A DNA stretch of 64,000 nt from Arthrobacter sp. UKPF54-2 (GTDB lineage: Bacteria; Actinomycetota; Actinomycetes; Actinomycetales; Micrococcaceae), in the NCBI RefSeq assembly GCF_007858535.1, contig NZ_CP040174.1:2728001-2792000 (forward strand), written 5' to 3'. Every line of letters begins with the position of its first letter. Within the stretch, counting starts at the first letter, position 1. The notes under the pieces were generated by a model. The model had not been told where the DNA came from and did no database searches. It saw only the letters and a program-made list of their open reading frames with translations. This document shows positions 1-6,457 of the stretch, piece after piece. The position numbers and the translations under genes were made by a program.

Positions 1-1
1 C

Positions 2-379
2 CAGCCGCCGGTGGCACAGCCCACCCCATCCGGGCCTACGGCGGTGCTCCTGGCCGAAGCCTCGCTGGCTCCGCTGGCAGGACACTCGGCCAGCGGCAGC
101 GCACTCGTGGAGAAGCTCCCCGACGGATCGCGGCAGCTGGTCGTCAGCCTTCCCGAGGAGAAACTCACGGGCTTCCGCGAGGTGTGGGTGGGCTCGGCCG
201 ACCTGTCCCGGATGGTTAGCCTGGGTGTCCTGGGCCAGGGAACCGGTTCTTTCGTTATCCCCGGGGCCCTGGACCTGGCCGACTATCCGGTCCTCGACAT
301 CTCCGACGAACCCTACGACGGGGACCCGGCACACTCCGCAGAGAGCATCGCACGCGGTAAGTTCGCCGCGCAGGGTTGA
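2..379 (+). CDS. Anti-sigma factor, C-terminal part (RskA-like), truncated by the window edge
   Basis: This is the 3' end of a gene that begins before the window; the frame is open from base 2. The visible 126 residues resemble the extracytoplasmic C-terminal domain of anti-sigma-K factors (RskA family). They include a GSRQLVVSLP strand, a GFREVWV segment, a SLGVL segment and a late DLADYPVLDISDEP stretch. Proteins of this family are single-pass membrane proteins that hold an ECF sigma factor inactive at the inner membrane face. The N-terminal zinc-binding and membrane parts and the partner sigma gene would lie to the left. The family is inferred from the pattern, not from a search. Confidence 0.6.
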   Translation, partial: QPPVAQPTPSGPTAVLLAEASLAPLAGHSASGSALVEKLPDGSRQLVVSLPEEKLTGFREVWVGSADLSRMVSLGVLGQGTGSFVIPGALDLADYPVLDISDEPYDGDPAHSAESIARGKFAAQG

Positions 380-423
380 CCCCGGCCGCAGGAGCGGGCT
401 GGCGGCTGCGACAGAATGGACCC

Positions 424-945
424 ATGAGCGAGGCCGGTGACTTCATTGATGCGGCGCTGCAGCGCGAAAGCACCTGGCAGCGGGCCGAGGAAACACGGTC
501 CCGCCTCGGTCCGGAACTCCGGTCCTATGGCGCCTCCGTCGGCGCCGTCCGGGGCGCGGTCCGGGATGCGCTCCGCCGCTACCGGCACCTCGGCCGTGAC
601 GGAATCACGGCGCTCAGCTCGGAGTTGTGGGCGGTACCGGTCTTCGAACGCCGCCTCGCCGCTGTCGTCCTGCTGCAGTCCCATCTCGCTGTGCTGGACA
701 ACTCGGACCTGACCCGGATCGAAGGCTTTCTGCGCGGTGCGCGCCTGCCCGAGCTGGCGGATCCGCTGGCGGTCGACGTCGTCGGGCCGCTGATCGCCGG
801 TCTTGACGGGGCGGCCCGGAGGCGGGCCGAGGCCGTCCTGGAACGGTGGCTGCAGGACCCGGACCCGTGGCTGCGCCGAGCGGCCCTGCTGGCACCGACG
901 GGCGAACTCCGTTCCGGCGCGGGCCGGAGCCGCAGGTTCCCCTAG
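424..945 (+). CDS. AlkD-like DNA alkylation repair protein, probably C-terminally truncated
   Basis: Starts at ATG 424 (MSEAGDF); an in-frame upstream ATG at 376 would add residues that do not look conserved. The 173 residues are all-helical, with paired helices such as VFERRLAAVVLLQSHL and WLQDPDPWLRRAALL. These match the HEAT-like repeats of AlkD-type glycosylases, which excise alkylated bases. Family members usually run to about 220-240 residues. Here the frame leaves the fold after LLAPTGELRSGAG and ends in a basic GRSRRFP tail, so the last helices are missing. The stop overlaps the stop of the opposite-strand gene in a shared CTAG. Activity is doubtful. Confidence 0.6.
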   Translation: MSEAGDFIDAALQRESTWQRAEETRSRLGPELRSYGASVGAVRGAVRDALRRYRHLGRDGITALSSELWAVPVFERRLAAVVLLQSHLAVLDNSDLTRIEGFLRGARLPELADPLAVDVVGPLIAGLDGAARRRAEAVLERWLQDPDPWLRRAALLAPTGELRSGAGRSRRFP

Positions 946-1196
946 CGCTGCGGCCGGCGCTCCACCACGGCGTACGCCCTGCCGTCGAGGAACTGCCAGT
1001 CGGTCACGACCATAAAGCCGAGGGCATCCACACGGTCGTTCAGGACGTGGACGTCGAATCCGCCGTCGCGCGGTTCGGCATCCCAGGTGGCGACGTGGAT
1101 TTCCCCGCCCTCGAGCACCAGCAGCTCCGTATTGACGTCGAAATCCTCCTGCGGCTGGTCACTGAGTTGGCAGATGGCGACACAATGCCGGTTCAT
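942..1196 (-). CDS. Small hypothetical protein
   Basis: An 84-residue protein starting at ATG 1196. It is acidic, with no signal peptide or membrane segment and no family I recognise. It contains a VLNDRVDALGFMVVTDWQFLDG stretch, read as beta strands around an aromatic core. It converges on the AlkD-like gene, and the two stops overlap in one CTAG. Upstream lies the leader of the divergent NlpC/P60 gene, so the two may share a promoter region. Coding potential is supported by a normal codon pattern and a clean start, but the call remains tentative. Confidence 0.5.
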   Translation of the reverse strand: MNRHCVAICQLSDQPQEDFDVNTELLVLEGGEIHVATWDAEPRDGGFDVHVLNDRVDALGFMVVTDWQFLDGRAYAVVERRPQR

Positions 1197-1291
1197 AACG
1201 GGCCTTCCGCTCGGGGAACGCTGGATGAGCCCATCCTATGCGTGGCAGTGCTCGGTGCCCTAGGCCTAATTCCCCGCCAGGACACGCCTCC

Positions 1292-1330
1292 GTTACCTGA
1301 ATGTGACATTACCGCCCAGTACCGTTACCG
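1292..1330 (+). repeat. Three TTACC direct repeats at 16-bp spacing
   Basis: GTTACC at 1292, ATTACC at 1308 and GTTACC at 1324 are spaced exactly 16 bp apart, just upstream of the riboswitch leader. They lie where a promoter or activator site for the NlpC/P60 gene is expected. Direct repeats of this sort suit an OmpR-family regulator, and MtrA is a known regulator of cell-wall hydrolases in actinobacteria. The assignment to MtrA is only a guess. Confidence 0.4.
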
Positions 1331-1370
1331 TGGATAGGTGCCTGTTTGTTTCCGATACGGGCGCTTCCGA

Positions 1371-1549
1371 GCCGATTGCCTAACTCTGCCGCGGCCCGGG
1401 ATCCGAATGCAACCTTCTGGCAGAGACGGGGAAACCACTTATGACCTGCCGCTCCGGCGGGTCTTGGGGTGAAGCCGCACAGCCCGCTCTGACGGGTCCG
1501 CGGCCGGGTGCCTCCCATCCGAATCCGACAGCTCACCTCGCAGGCATTG
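1371..1549 (+). promoter_or_regulatory. Cyclic-di-AMP riboswitch (ydaO/yuaA type)
   Basis: The leader of the NlpC/P60 gene carries the conserved blocks of the ydaO-yuaA class in order: GACGGGGAAACCA near 1425-1437, TTGGGGTGAA near 1464-1473, and ATCCGAATCCGACAGCT followed by CACCTCGCAGGC near 1517-1544. Helices can be drawn, for example CTCTGCC (1384-1390) with GGCAGAG (1418-1424). In actinobacteria this class is known to precede cell-wall hydrolase genes and acts as a cyclic-di-AMP off switch. The aptamer ends about 20 bases before the start codon. Confidence 0.88.
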
Positions 1550-1564
1550 GGAGAGGCTACAAAC

Positions 1565-2311
1565 ATGACTTCACGCACTACTGCTGCGCGCCATCGTTCC
1601 GACGTCCCCGCAGGACGGACCTCAGCATTTTCGGTCAAGCCAGGCACCATCGGCCGCCAGGCCGCGGTCCTTATGGCGGCGTCCGGCCTCGTCCTGACGA
1701 GCGGCATGGCGGCCAACGCGGCGGCCGCACCGGCTGAGCGCGAGTCCGCCCCGGCATCATCGGTCGACGTCGCCGGGAAGGTTTCGGCCCCGGTCACCGC
1801 CGACTCCGCGGTCCAGATCAGCTTCGACCGTCCGGCAGTGGCCACCACGCCGGCGCCTGTAGTCGAGCAGCCCAAGCCCGTTGCCGCACCGGCCGCACCG
1901 GCCGCGCCCGCCGTCGCCCAGGCTCCGGCCGCCCCCAAGATCACCGTCCAGGCCCAGGCTGCCGTTGCCCCGGCCCCGGCCCCGGCCGGCGGAGTCAACG
2001 CCGCGATGCTCTCTGCCGCCTACAGCCAGATCGGCATCACCCAGGACTGCACTGCCATGGTCGAGAAGGCCCTCGGCGCTGCCGGCATCCCGGTGGGCGA
2101 CCTGGGTCCCCAGCAGTTCATGAACTACGGCAAGGTTGTCGCCGACCCGCAGCCGGGCGACATGATCGTCCAGTCCGGCCACGTGGCCATCTACGCCGGC
2201 AACGGCCAGGTCATCAGCGGCGGCATGAACGGATCCAACCAGACGATCTCGCACCCGCTCTCCTGGCTGACCGCCACCGGCGGCGTGACCTTCGTCCGCG
2301 CCGGAGCCTAA
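1565..2311 (+). CDS. Secreted NlpC/P60-family peptidoglycan hydrolase
   Basis: Starts at ATG 1565, preceded by GGGAGAGG. The 248 residues begin with a basic, Ser/Thr-rich signal region and a hydrophobic segment ending near AANAAAA (about residues 30-52). A long Ala/Pro linker follows, then a compact C-terminal NlpC/P60 domain of about 90 residues. The presumed catalytic Cys is in ITQDCTAM and the His in SGHVAIYAG. Such enzymes cleave peptide stems of peptidoglycan outside the membrane. No LysM or SH3 binding domain is visible. The cyclic-di-AMP riboswitch upstream ties expression to turgor and wall homeostasis. Confidence 0.87.
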   Translation: MTSRTTAARHRSDVPAGRTSAFSVKPGTIGRQAAVLMAASGLVLTSGMAANAAAAPAERESAPASSVDVAGKVSAPVTADSAVQISFDRPAVATTPAPVVEQPKPVAAPAAPAAPAVAQAPAAPKITVQAQAAVAPAPAPAGGVNAAMLSAAYSQIGITQDCTAMVEKALGAAGIPVGDLGPQQFMNYGKVVADPQPGDMIVQSGHVAIYAGNGQVISGGMNGSNQTISHPLSWLTATGGVTFVRAGA

Positions 2312-2345
2312 TCCCCGAGTAGATATTGCACCAGCGCTACTCCCG

Positions 2346-2390
2346 AAGGCCGGTGGCCGGTTGTCGCTACGACAGCCGGCCACCGGCCTT
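2346..2390. terminator. Bidirectional terminator hairpin
   Basis: A perfect 15-bp inverted repeat (2346-2360 with 2376-2390) with a further TGTCG/CGACA pairing inside the loop. It sits between the convergent NlpC/P60 and reductase genes and could end transcripts from both sides. Confidence 0.75.
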
Positions 2391-2424
2391 CGCTGGTCCG
2401 GGGCACCCTAGCTGGTGTACGTCA

Positions 2425-2982
2425 TCAGCTGGTGTACCGCAGCCGGACCACGCCGTTGCCGAACGTCCGCGTTTCGGCGAGCGTGAGCGCGGTCCTGCTC
2501 TCCGCGGACTTGAACAGTGGCGTGCCCTGGCCCAGCAGGACCGGGTGGATGTAGATCCAGTACTCGTCGATCAGTCCGAGCCGGCGGAAGCTGTCCGCCA
2601 GCCGGGCCCCACCCAGGGCCAGATCGCCGCCGGGCTGTGCCTTGAGTGCCAGGACGTCCTCAATCACGACCTCGCGCGCCACCGTGGTGTTCCAGTCGGC
2701 GCGCTCCAGGGTTCTGGAGTAGACGATTTTCGGCATCTCTCGCCAGATACCCGCGAACTCGACCTCGGGCGGCGTGCTGGCCGGGTCCCGGTCCGCCGTC
2801 GGCCAGTAGCCGGCCATCAGCTCAAAGGTGATGCGGCCGTCCAGGAAGGCGCCCATGGTGCGGAGCTCCTCATTGAAGTGGCTGTGGAGCTCGTCGTCCA
2901 CCATGTGCCAGTCGAGTTCCCGGTTAGGGCCTTCCATAAACCCGTCCAGGGACACCTGCATTGCATGGATGATCTTCCGCAT
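2425..2982 (-). CDS. Dihydrofolate reductase-like (RibD C-terminal domain) protein
   Basis: A 185-residue protein starting MRKIIHAMQVSLDGF. The SLDGFMEGP opening, the central GRITFELMAGYWP, the GGDLALGGARLADSF nucleotide-binding stretch and the late DEYWIYIHPVLLGQGTPLF are characteristic of the RibD C-terminal/DHFR-like fold found in many stand-alone actinobacterial proteins. These bind NADPH, but the substrate is usually unknown; it is unlikely to be the essential DHFR. It diverges from hipBA, and one of the three hipBA palindromes lies 69 bp ahead of its start. Confidence 0.8.
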   Translation of the reverse strand: MRKIIHAMQVSLDGFMEGPNRELDWHMVDDELHSHFNEELRTMGAFLDGRITFELMAGYWPTADRDPASTPPEVEFAGIWREMPKIVYSRTLERADWNTTVAREVVIEDVLALKAQPGGDLALGGARLADSFRRLGLIDEYWIYIHPVLLGQGTPLFKSAESRTALTLAETRTFGNGVVRLRYTS

Positions 2983-3050
2983 GTGCCGAGCCTACGCGCG
3001 CACCGGACCACGGGGAACCGCCCGGCGGGGAACCGTCGCCGGCCGAGGCG

Positions 3051-3070
3051 ACCGGCAGTATAGTGCCGGT
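3051..3070. promoter_or_regulatory. hipBA palindrome 1
   Basis: ACCGGCA-GTATAG-TGCCGGT is a perfect 7-bp inverted repeat with a 6-bp spacer. It is the first of three sites of the same geometry and lies between the divergent reductase and hipBA. It is a candidate HipB operator by position and symmetry. Confidence 0.65.
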
Positions 3071-3110
3071 GAGCCCCCGAAAGCGGGCTGCAGGCGCTCA
3101 CTCAGACCTC

Positions 3111-3132
3111 TTTCGGCAGCATCTTGCCGAAA
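3111..3132. promoter_or_regulatory. hipBA palindrome 2
   Basis: TTTCGGCA-GCATCT-TGCCGAAA has perfect 8-bp arms and a 6-bp spacer. Its centre (3121.5) is 61 bp from palindrome 1 and 61 bp from palindrome 3. It shares CGGCA-N6-TGCCG with both. Confidence 0.65.
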
Positions 3133-3172
3133 TCCAGAAACTGCGGCACGATAGGGGAAGTCTCCCGCTTGA

Positions 3173-3192
3173 ACCGGCAATATGATGCCGGA
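3173..3192. promoter_or_regulatory. hipBA palindrome 3
   Basis: ACCGGCA-ATATGA-TGCCGGA is an inverted repeat with one end mismatch and a 6-bp spacer. It ends 33 bp before the hipB start, where bound repressor would block transcription or early elongation. Confidence 0.65.
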
Positions 3193-3225
3193 CCGACGTG
3201 GCGGGTCCGTCTGGAAGGAACAGCA

Positions 3226-3423
3226 GTGGGTGATGTGGCGGCGATCGCCGAGGGAATCCGCCGGAGCCGGAAGGACGCCGGGCTGACACAGGAGGACCTG
3301 GCGCACCTGGCCGGCACGTCGGAGCGCACCGTTCGCGCCATTGAGACCGGAACCGGCAACCCCTCGCTGCAGGCAGTGGTGGCCGTGGCCAATGTGCTGG
3401 GCCTGAAGCTCGCGGTGGCCTGA
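3226..3423 (+). CDS. hipB: HipB-type antitoxin and autorepressor (XRE-family HTH)
   Basis: I chose GTG 3226 because GGAAGGA lies six bases before it. An in-frame ATG at 3124 would put two of the operator palindromes inside or at the edge of the coding sequence. The 65 residues form a Cro/C1-type helix-turn-helix: RRSRKDAGLTQEDLAHLAGTSERTVRAIETG is the two-helix reading unit, followed by the NPSLQAVVAVANVLGL helix. In HipBA systems HipB dimerises, neutralises the kinase toxin and represses its own promoter. The stop overlaps the hipA start in TGATG, typical of a coupled pair. Confidence 0.85.
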   Translation: MGDVAAIAEGIRRSRKDAGLTQEDLAHLAGTSERTVRAIETGTGNPSLQAVVAVANVLGLKLAVA

Positions 3424-4616
3424 TGCCGGGGGAACTGCAGGATCTGCGCTTCGTCCGGACCGCCGACGTGTACAAAAACGGGGTCCCGGCCGGGCAGCTG
3501 GCGCGCACCGGCCATGGCGGCGTCCGCTTCTCCTACCTCGCCGAATACCTTGCGGGCGGCCATCCCGCCGTCGCAGTCTCGCTCCCCCCGTCCGAGGCGG
3601 CGGTGGAAGCCCCGGCCGGGGCCCTGCCGGCCTTCTTTGCCGGCCTGTTGCCCGAGGGACACCGGCTCACCGTGCTCAAGAACGCCACCAAGACAAGCTT
3701 CGACGACGAGCTGACCCTGTTGCTCGCCGTCGGCTCCGACGTGCCCGGCGACGTCCAGGTGGTGCCTGCCGGCGAACCCCCGGCGGAGCCAGCGGCCCTG
3801 GCCGACACCTCGCGGCCCGAGGAGCTGGACTTTTCTTTCCTCGCAAACACCGTGGACCTGCATGGCATCCCTGGCGTGCAGCGCAAAACCAGTGCCTCCA
3901 TGCTGACGACGCCGCTGGCCCTGCGCGGGCACCGCTACCTGCTGAAGCTGGATCCGCCGGAACATCCCCATCTGGTGGAAAACGAGGCAGCCCATCTGAA
4001 AGCTGCGAAAGCGCTGAAGATCCCGGTCGCCAAGAGCTCCGTCATCGCCGACCGGAACGGGCTCCCCGGGCTGCTGGTGGAACGGTTCGACCGCTATAGG
4101 ACCCCCGACGGCGCGTGGCACCGGCTTCCCCTGGAGGACGGCACCCAGGTGCTGGGCCTTCCACCGGCCTCCAAATACGGCGTGAGCGCCGAGCAGGTGG
4201 CCGCCGCACTGGCCGGTGTCTGCAAGGCGCCGCTGGTTGCCAGCCGCAACCTGTACCTGCAGTTCCTCTTCGCCTGGCTGACCGGCAACGGCGATCTACA
4301 CGCGAAGAACCTGGCCGTCCTCGGCGGCGCCGCCGGCTTCATTATGGCCCCCGTGTACGACGTTCCATGCACCCTGCTCTACGGCGATGAAACCCTCGCG
4401 CTGCCCGTGGCCGGAAAAACCAAGAACCTCAAGGCCAGGCACTGGGCGGAACTCGCGGACACCCTCGGGCTGCCGCCGCGGGCCGCGGCGGCAGCCAACC
4501 GCACAGCCCTTGCGGCCGCCGGCGCAATCCGTCTCGAGGAACTGCCGTTCGCAGGCTCCCCGTTGCGTGGCGCCCAGCGGGAGCTGCGGTTCAGGCGCCA
4601 GGAACTGGGATCCTGA
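3423..4616 (+). CDS. hipA: HipA-family serine/threonine kinase toxin
   Basis: At 397 residues it is slightly shorter than E. coli HipA (440). The fold is complete: an N-terminal subdomain (about 1-110), the GVQRKTS loop (151-157) corresponding to the autophosphorylation loop, and the ATP-lysine strand YLLKLDP (K175). It also has LVERFDRY (around 220), the catalytic loop NGDLHAKN (D291, N296) and the metal-binding YDV (D313). HipA kinases phosphorylate aminoacyl-tRNA synthetases or other translation targets and cause dormancy. All key residues are present, so the kinase should be active. The target is unknown. It is translationally coupled to hipB. Confidence 0.88.
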   Translation: MPGELQDLRFVRTADVYKNGVPAGQLARTGHGGVRFSYLAEYLAGGHPAVAVSLPPSEAAVEAPAGALPAFFAGLLPEGHRLTVLKNATKTSFDDELTLLLAVGSDVPGDVQVVPAGEPPAEPAALADTSRPEELDFSFLANTVDLHGIPGVQRKTSASMLTTPLALRGHRYLLKLDPPEHPHLVENEAAHLKAAKALKIPVAKSSVIADRNGLPGLLVERFDRYRTPDGAWHRLPLEDGTQVLGLPPASKYGVSAEQVAAALAGVCKAPLVASRNLYLQFLFAWLTGNGDLHAKNLAVLGGAAGFIMAPVYDVPCTLLYGDETLALPVAGKTKNLKARHWAELADTLGLPPRAAAAANRTALAAAGAIRLEELPFAGSPLRGAQRELRFRRQELGS

Positions 4617-4792
4617 GCCAAGGTTTCCTCAAGGTCCGGCCCTTGCTGCGGCGGCCTCTGACAGGCAAAATTCAGGGACTTTGAAGCACCGCGGTTCACG
4701 AAAGTTCCTGTGCCTGGAGGAATTGCATGCCTATAACAGCGCCCACGGGCACCGGCCAGTGGTCAGATTCGACCGGCCGGGGATGATGCCCT

Positions 4793-5962
4793 GTGGGTCT
4801 GGTGCGAAACGGCGGCTCCGGCCGCCTCGGGGTCCGGGGCACGCGGCGGGGGCGGTTCCCGCGGCCCAGCGCTGAGACGCTGACCGGGATCGGCGCCATC
4901 CTGGCGCTGGTGCTGGCTACCAGCGTCTATGCCGTGGGCCAGGCAGCGGTCCCGTCCAACCCGCCATACTCCGCCCCGGGCCCAGCAGGTGCGACGGCGG
5001 CCGCGCCCGCAGCGCCCGCCGCTCCGGGCCCGACGCCGCCCGCCGGGCAGCAGGCAGCACCCACTGCCGGCACCGCGCCAACCCCCGCGGTCCAGCCGGC
5101 CGGCGCGGGAACAGGAACGCCGCCGCCGCCGCCGTCGTCGGCCGTGCCGCCGGTCTCCGCGGAGAACCCTCCACTCCAGAGCGTGCCGGAAACCGGTGCG
5201 CCCGAAACCGGTGCGCCGGCGACCGGGGCACCACTAGGGGCGGCCGCCGCCGTGGCGCTGACGCCGTCCATCGGACCCGACCTCGAGGCGCAGCTAAACG
5301 GCATCATCCATAGCTACCCGGGCTACCAGCTGGGCGTGGCGCTGATCGACCTGGCGGACGGCGCTGTGCACGAATACGGCGTGCGCACCAAGTTCACGGC
5401 GGCCAGCACCGCCAAGGTCCTCGCCGCGGCGGCCTACTACCGGCTGGCCGAAACGGGGGAGCTGTCGTTGGACGAGCCGATGGGGGTGAGCACCGCGGGC
5501 CTGCAGATCCGCCAGATGATCCAGCAGAGCAATAACGAGTCGTGGGCCATGATCCTCGAAGCGCTCGGGTCCCGGCGCCTAACCGACTATGCGGCCTCGA
5601 TCGGCATCGAATACGACCGCGCCTACAACAAACTCACGCCGGCCGAAACCGCACGGACGCTGGCCCTGCTCTACACCGGCCAACTGCTCAACGCGGCCAA
5701 TACCGCCCAACTGCTGTCCTACATGCAAAACACCAACCTGGAAACGCTCATCCCGGCGGCGCTGCCGCCCGATGTCGTCGTGTTCCACAAATACGGATTG
5801 CTCTACGGCAACCTGCACGACGCCAGCATCCTGGTCCGGGGCGGGAAGGCCTATGCGTTTGTGGTCTACACCCTGGGCCGGAGTCCGGCGGAAATAACGA
5901 GCCGCACCCGGGTCATCCACCTGCTGACCCGGACCGTCTCTGCCGCGCTTTTCCCCGGTTGA
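4793..5962 (+). CDS. Membrane-anchored or secreted serine hydrolase, class A beta-lactamase fold
   Basis: Starts at GTG 4793 behind GGGGATGA. Residues 1-30 are basic, 31-47 form one hydrophobic signal or anchor, and about 100 Ala/Pro-rich residues follow. The C-terminal 230 residues have a beta-lactamase/penicillin-binding fold. The SxxK motif is in AASTAKV, the SxN motif in QQSNNES, and the usual KTG is replaced by HKYG. Such proteins include penicillin-interacting enzymes and wall amidohydrolases. The altered third motif argues against calling it an antibiotic-resistance beta-lactamase. The linker contains three 15-bp repeats. Confidence 0.75.
   Translation: MGLVRNGGSGRLGVRGTRRGRFPRPSAETLTGIGAILALVLATSVYAVGQAAVPSNPPYSAPGPAGATAAAPAAPAAPGPTPPAGQQAAPTAGTAPTPAVQPAGAGTGTPPPPPSSAVPPVSAENPPLQSVPETGAPETGAPATGAPLGAAAAVALTPSIGPDLEAQLNGIIHSYPGYQLGVALIDLADGAVHEYGVRTKFTAASTAKVLAAAAYYRLAETGELSLDEPMGVSTAGLQIRQMIQQSNNESWAMILEALGSRRLTDYAASIGIEYDRAYNKLTPAETARTLALLYTGQLLNAANTAQLLSYMQNTNLETLIPAALPPDVVVFHKYGLLYGNLHDASILVRGGKAYAFVVYTLGRSPAEITSRTRVIHLLTRTVSAALFPG
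5186..5230 (+). repeat. Three 15-bp tandem repeats in the serine hydrolase linker
   Basis: Three consecutive units encode P-E/A-T-G-A. The first two differ by one base and the third is diverged. They lie in the Pro-rich linker between membrane anchor and catalytic domain and probably vary in number between strains. Confidence 0.7.
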
Positions 5963-5983
5963 GCCGCTGAAACCGCCGGGCGG

Positions 5984-6361
5984 CTATTCCGCGGCTTTGG
6001 CGAACGTGGCCGCGCTCAGGAACTCCACCCCGACGAACGGTTCCCCGCCTTCCACCCAGGCGTCGTGGCCCGGGGGAATGGTGTAGGAATCGCCGGGGCC
6101 GACGTCGATCCGGCCGCCGTCGGTCGTCTCGACAATCAGCCGGCCGGAGACACAAAACCCGACGTGGCTGTTCTGGCAGGAATCCGTGTGCACCACCGGT
6201 TTGATGCAGTCGGACCAGCGCCACCCCGGCTCGAAGCTGAACCGGCCGATGGTGTAGTCGCCGACGGACACAATATCGATCTCGCTCTTGTCTGGGCGGC
6301 GCTTCTCATCCGGGGAATTGTGCGACTTCACTTGCAGCTGGGTGACAACGTTTGCGGACAT
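5984..6361 (-). CDS. Cupin-domain protein
   Basis: A 125-residue single-domain protein with a beta-barrel pattern. HTDSCQNSHVGFCVSGRL is the first cupin motif region, VGPGDSYTIPPGHDAWVEG is the second motif, and FVGVEF follows. The histidines HT, SH and GHD may bind metal. Small cupins of this kind act as isomerases, dioxygenases or ligand-binding proteins, and nothing nearby identifies a substrate. It converges on the serine hydrolase gene with 21 bp between stops. Confidence 0.75.
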   Translation of the reverse strand: MSANVVTQLQVKSHNSPDEKRRPDKSEIDIVSVGDYTIGRFSFEPGWRWSDCIKPVVHTDSCQNSHVGFCVSGRLIVETTDGGRIDVGPGDSYTIPPGHDAWVEGGEPFVGVEFLSAATFAKAAE

Positions 6362-6457
6362 TGCACTCCCTCTTTTCGATCAGGGAAATGAACTGCTTAC
6401 GGGGCCTAGAATCCTCGCTTGGCGAGCGGTTGTCGAGATGAATTTCATCGCAGCCCG

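Noticed and set aside
3124-3225. N-terminal extension of hipB from ATG 3124
   Set aside because: It would start in palindrome 2 and contain palindrome 3. The residues do not look like an HTH protein, and GTG 3226 has a good ribosome site.
4793-5962. Antibiotic-resistance beta-lactamase
   Set aside because: The KTG motif is replaced and the protein has a long anchor and linker. I kept only the general serine hydrolase call.
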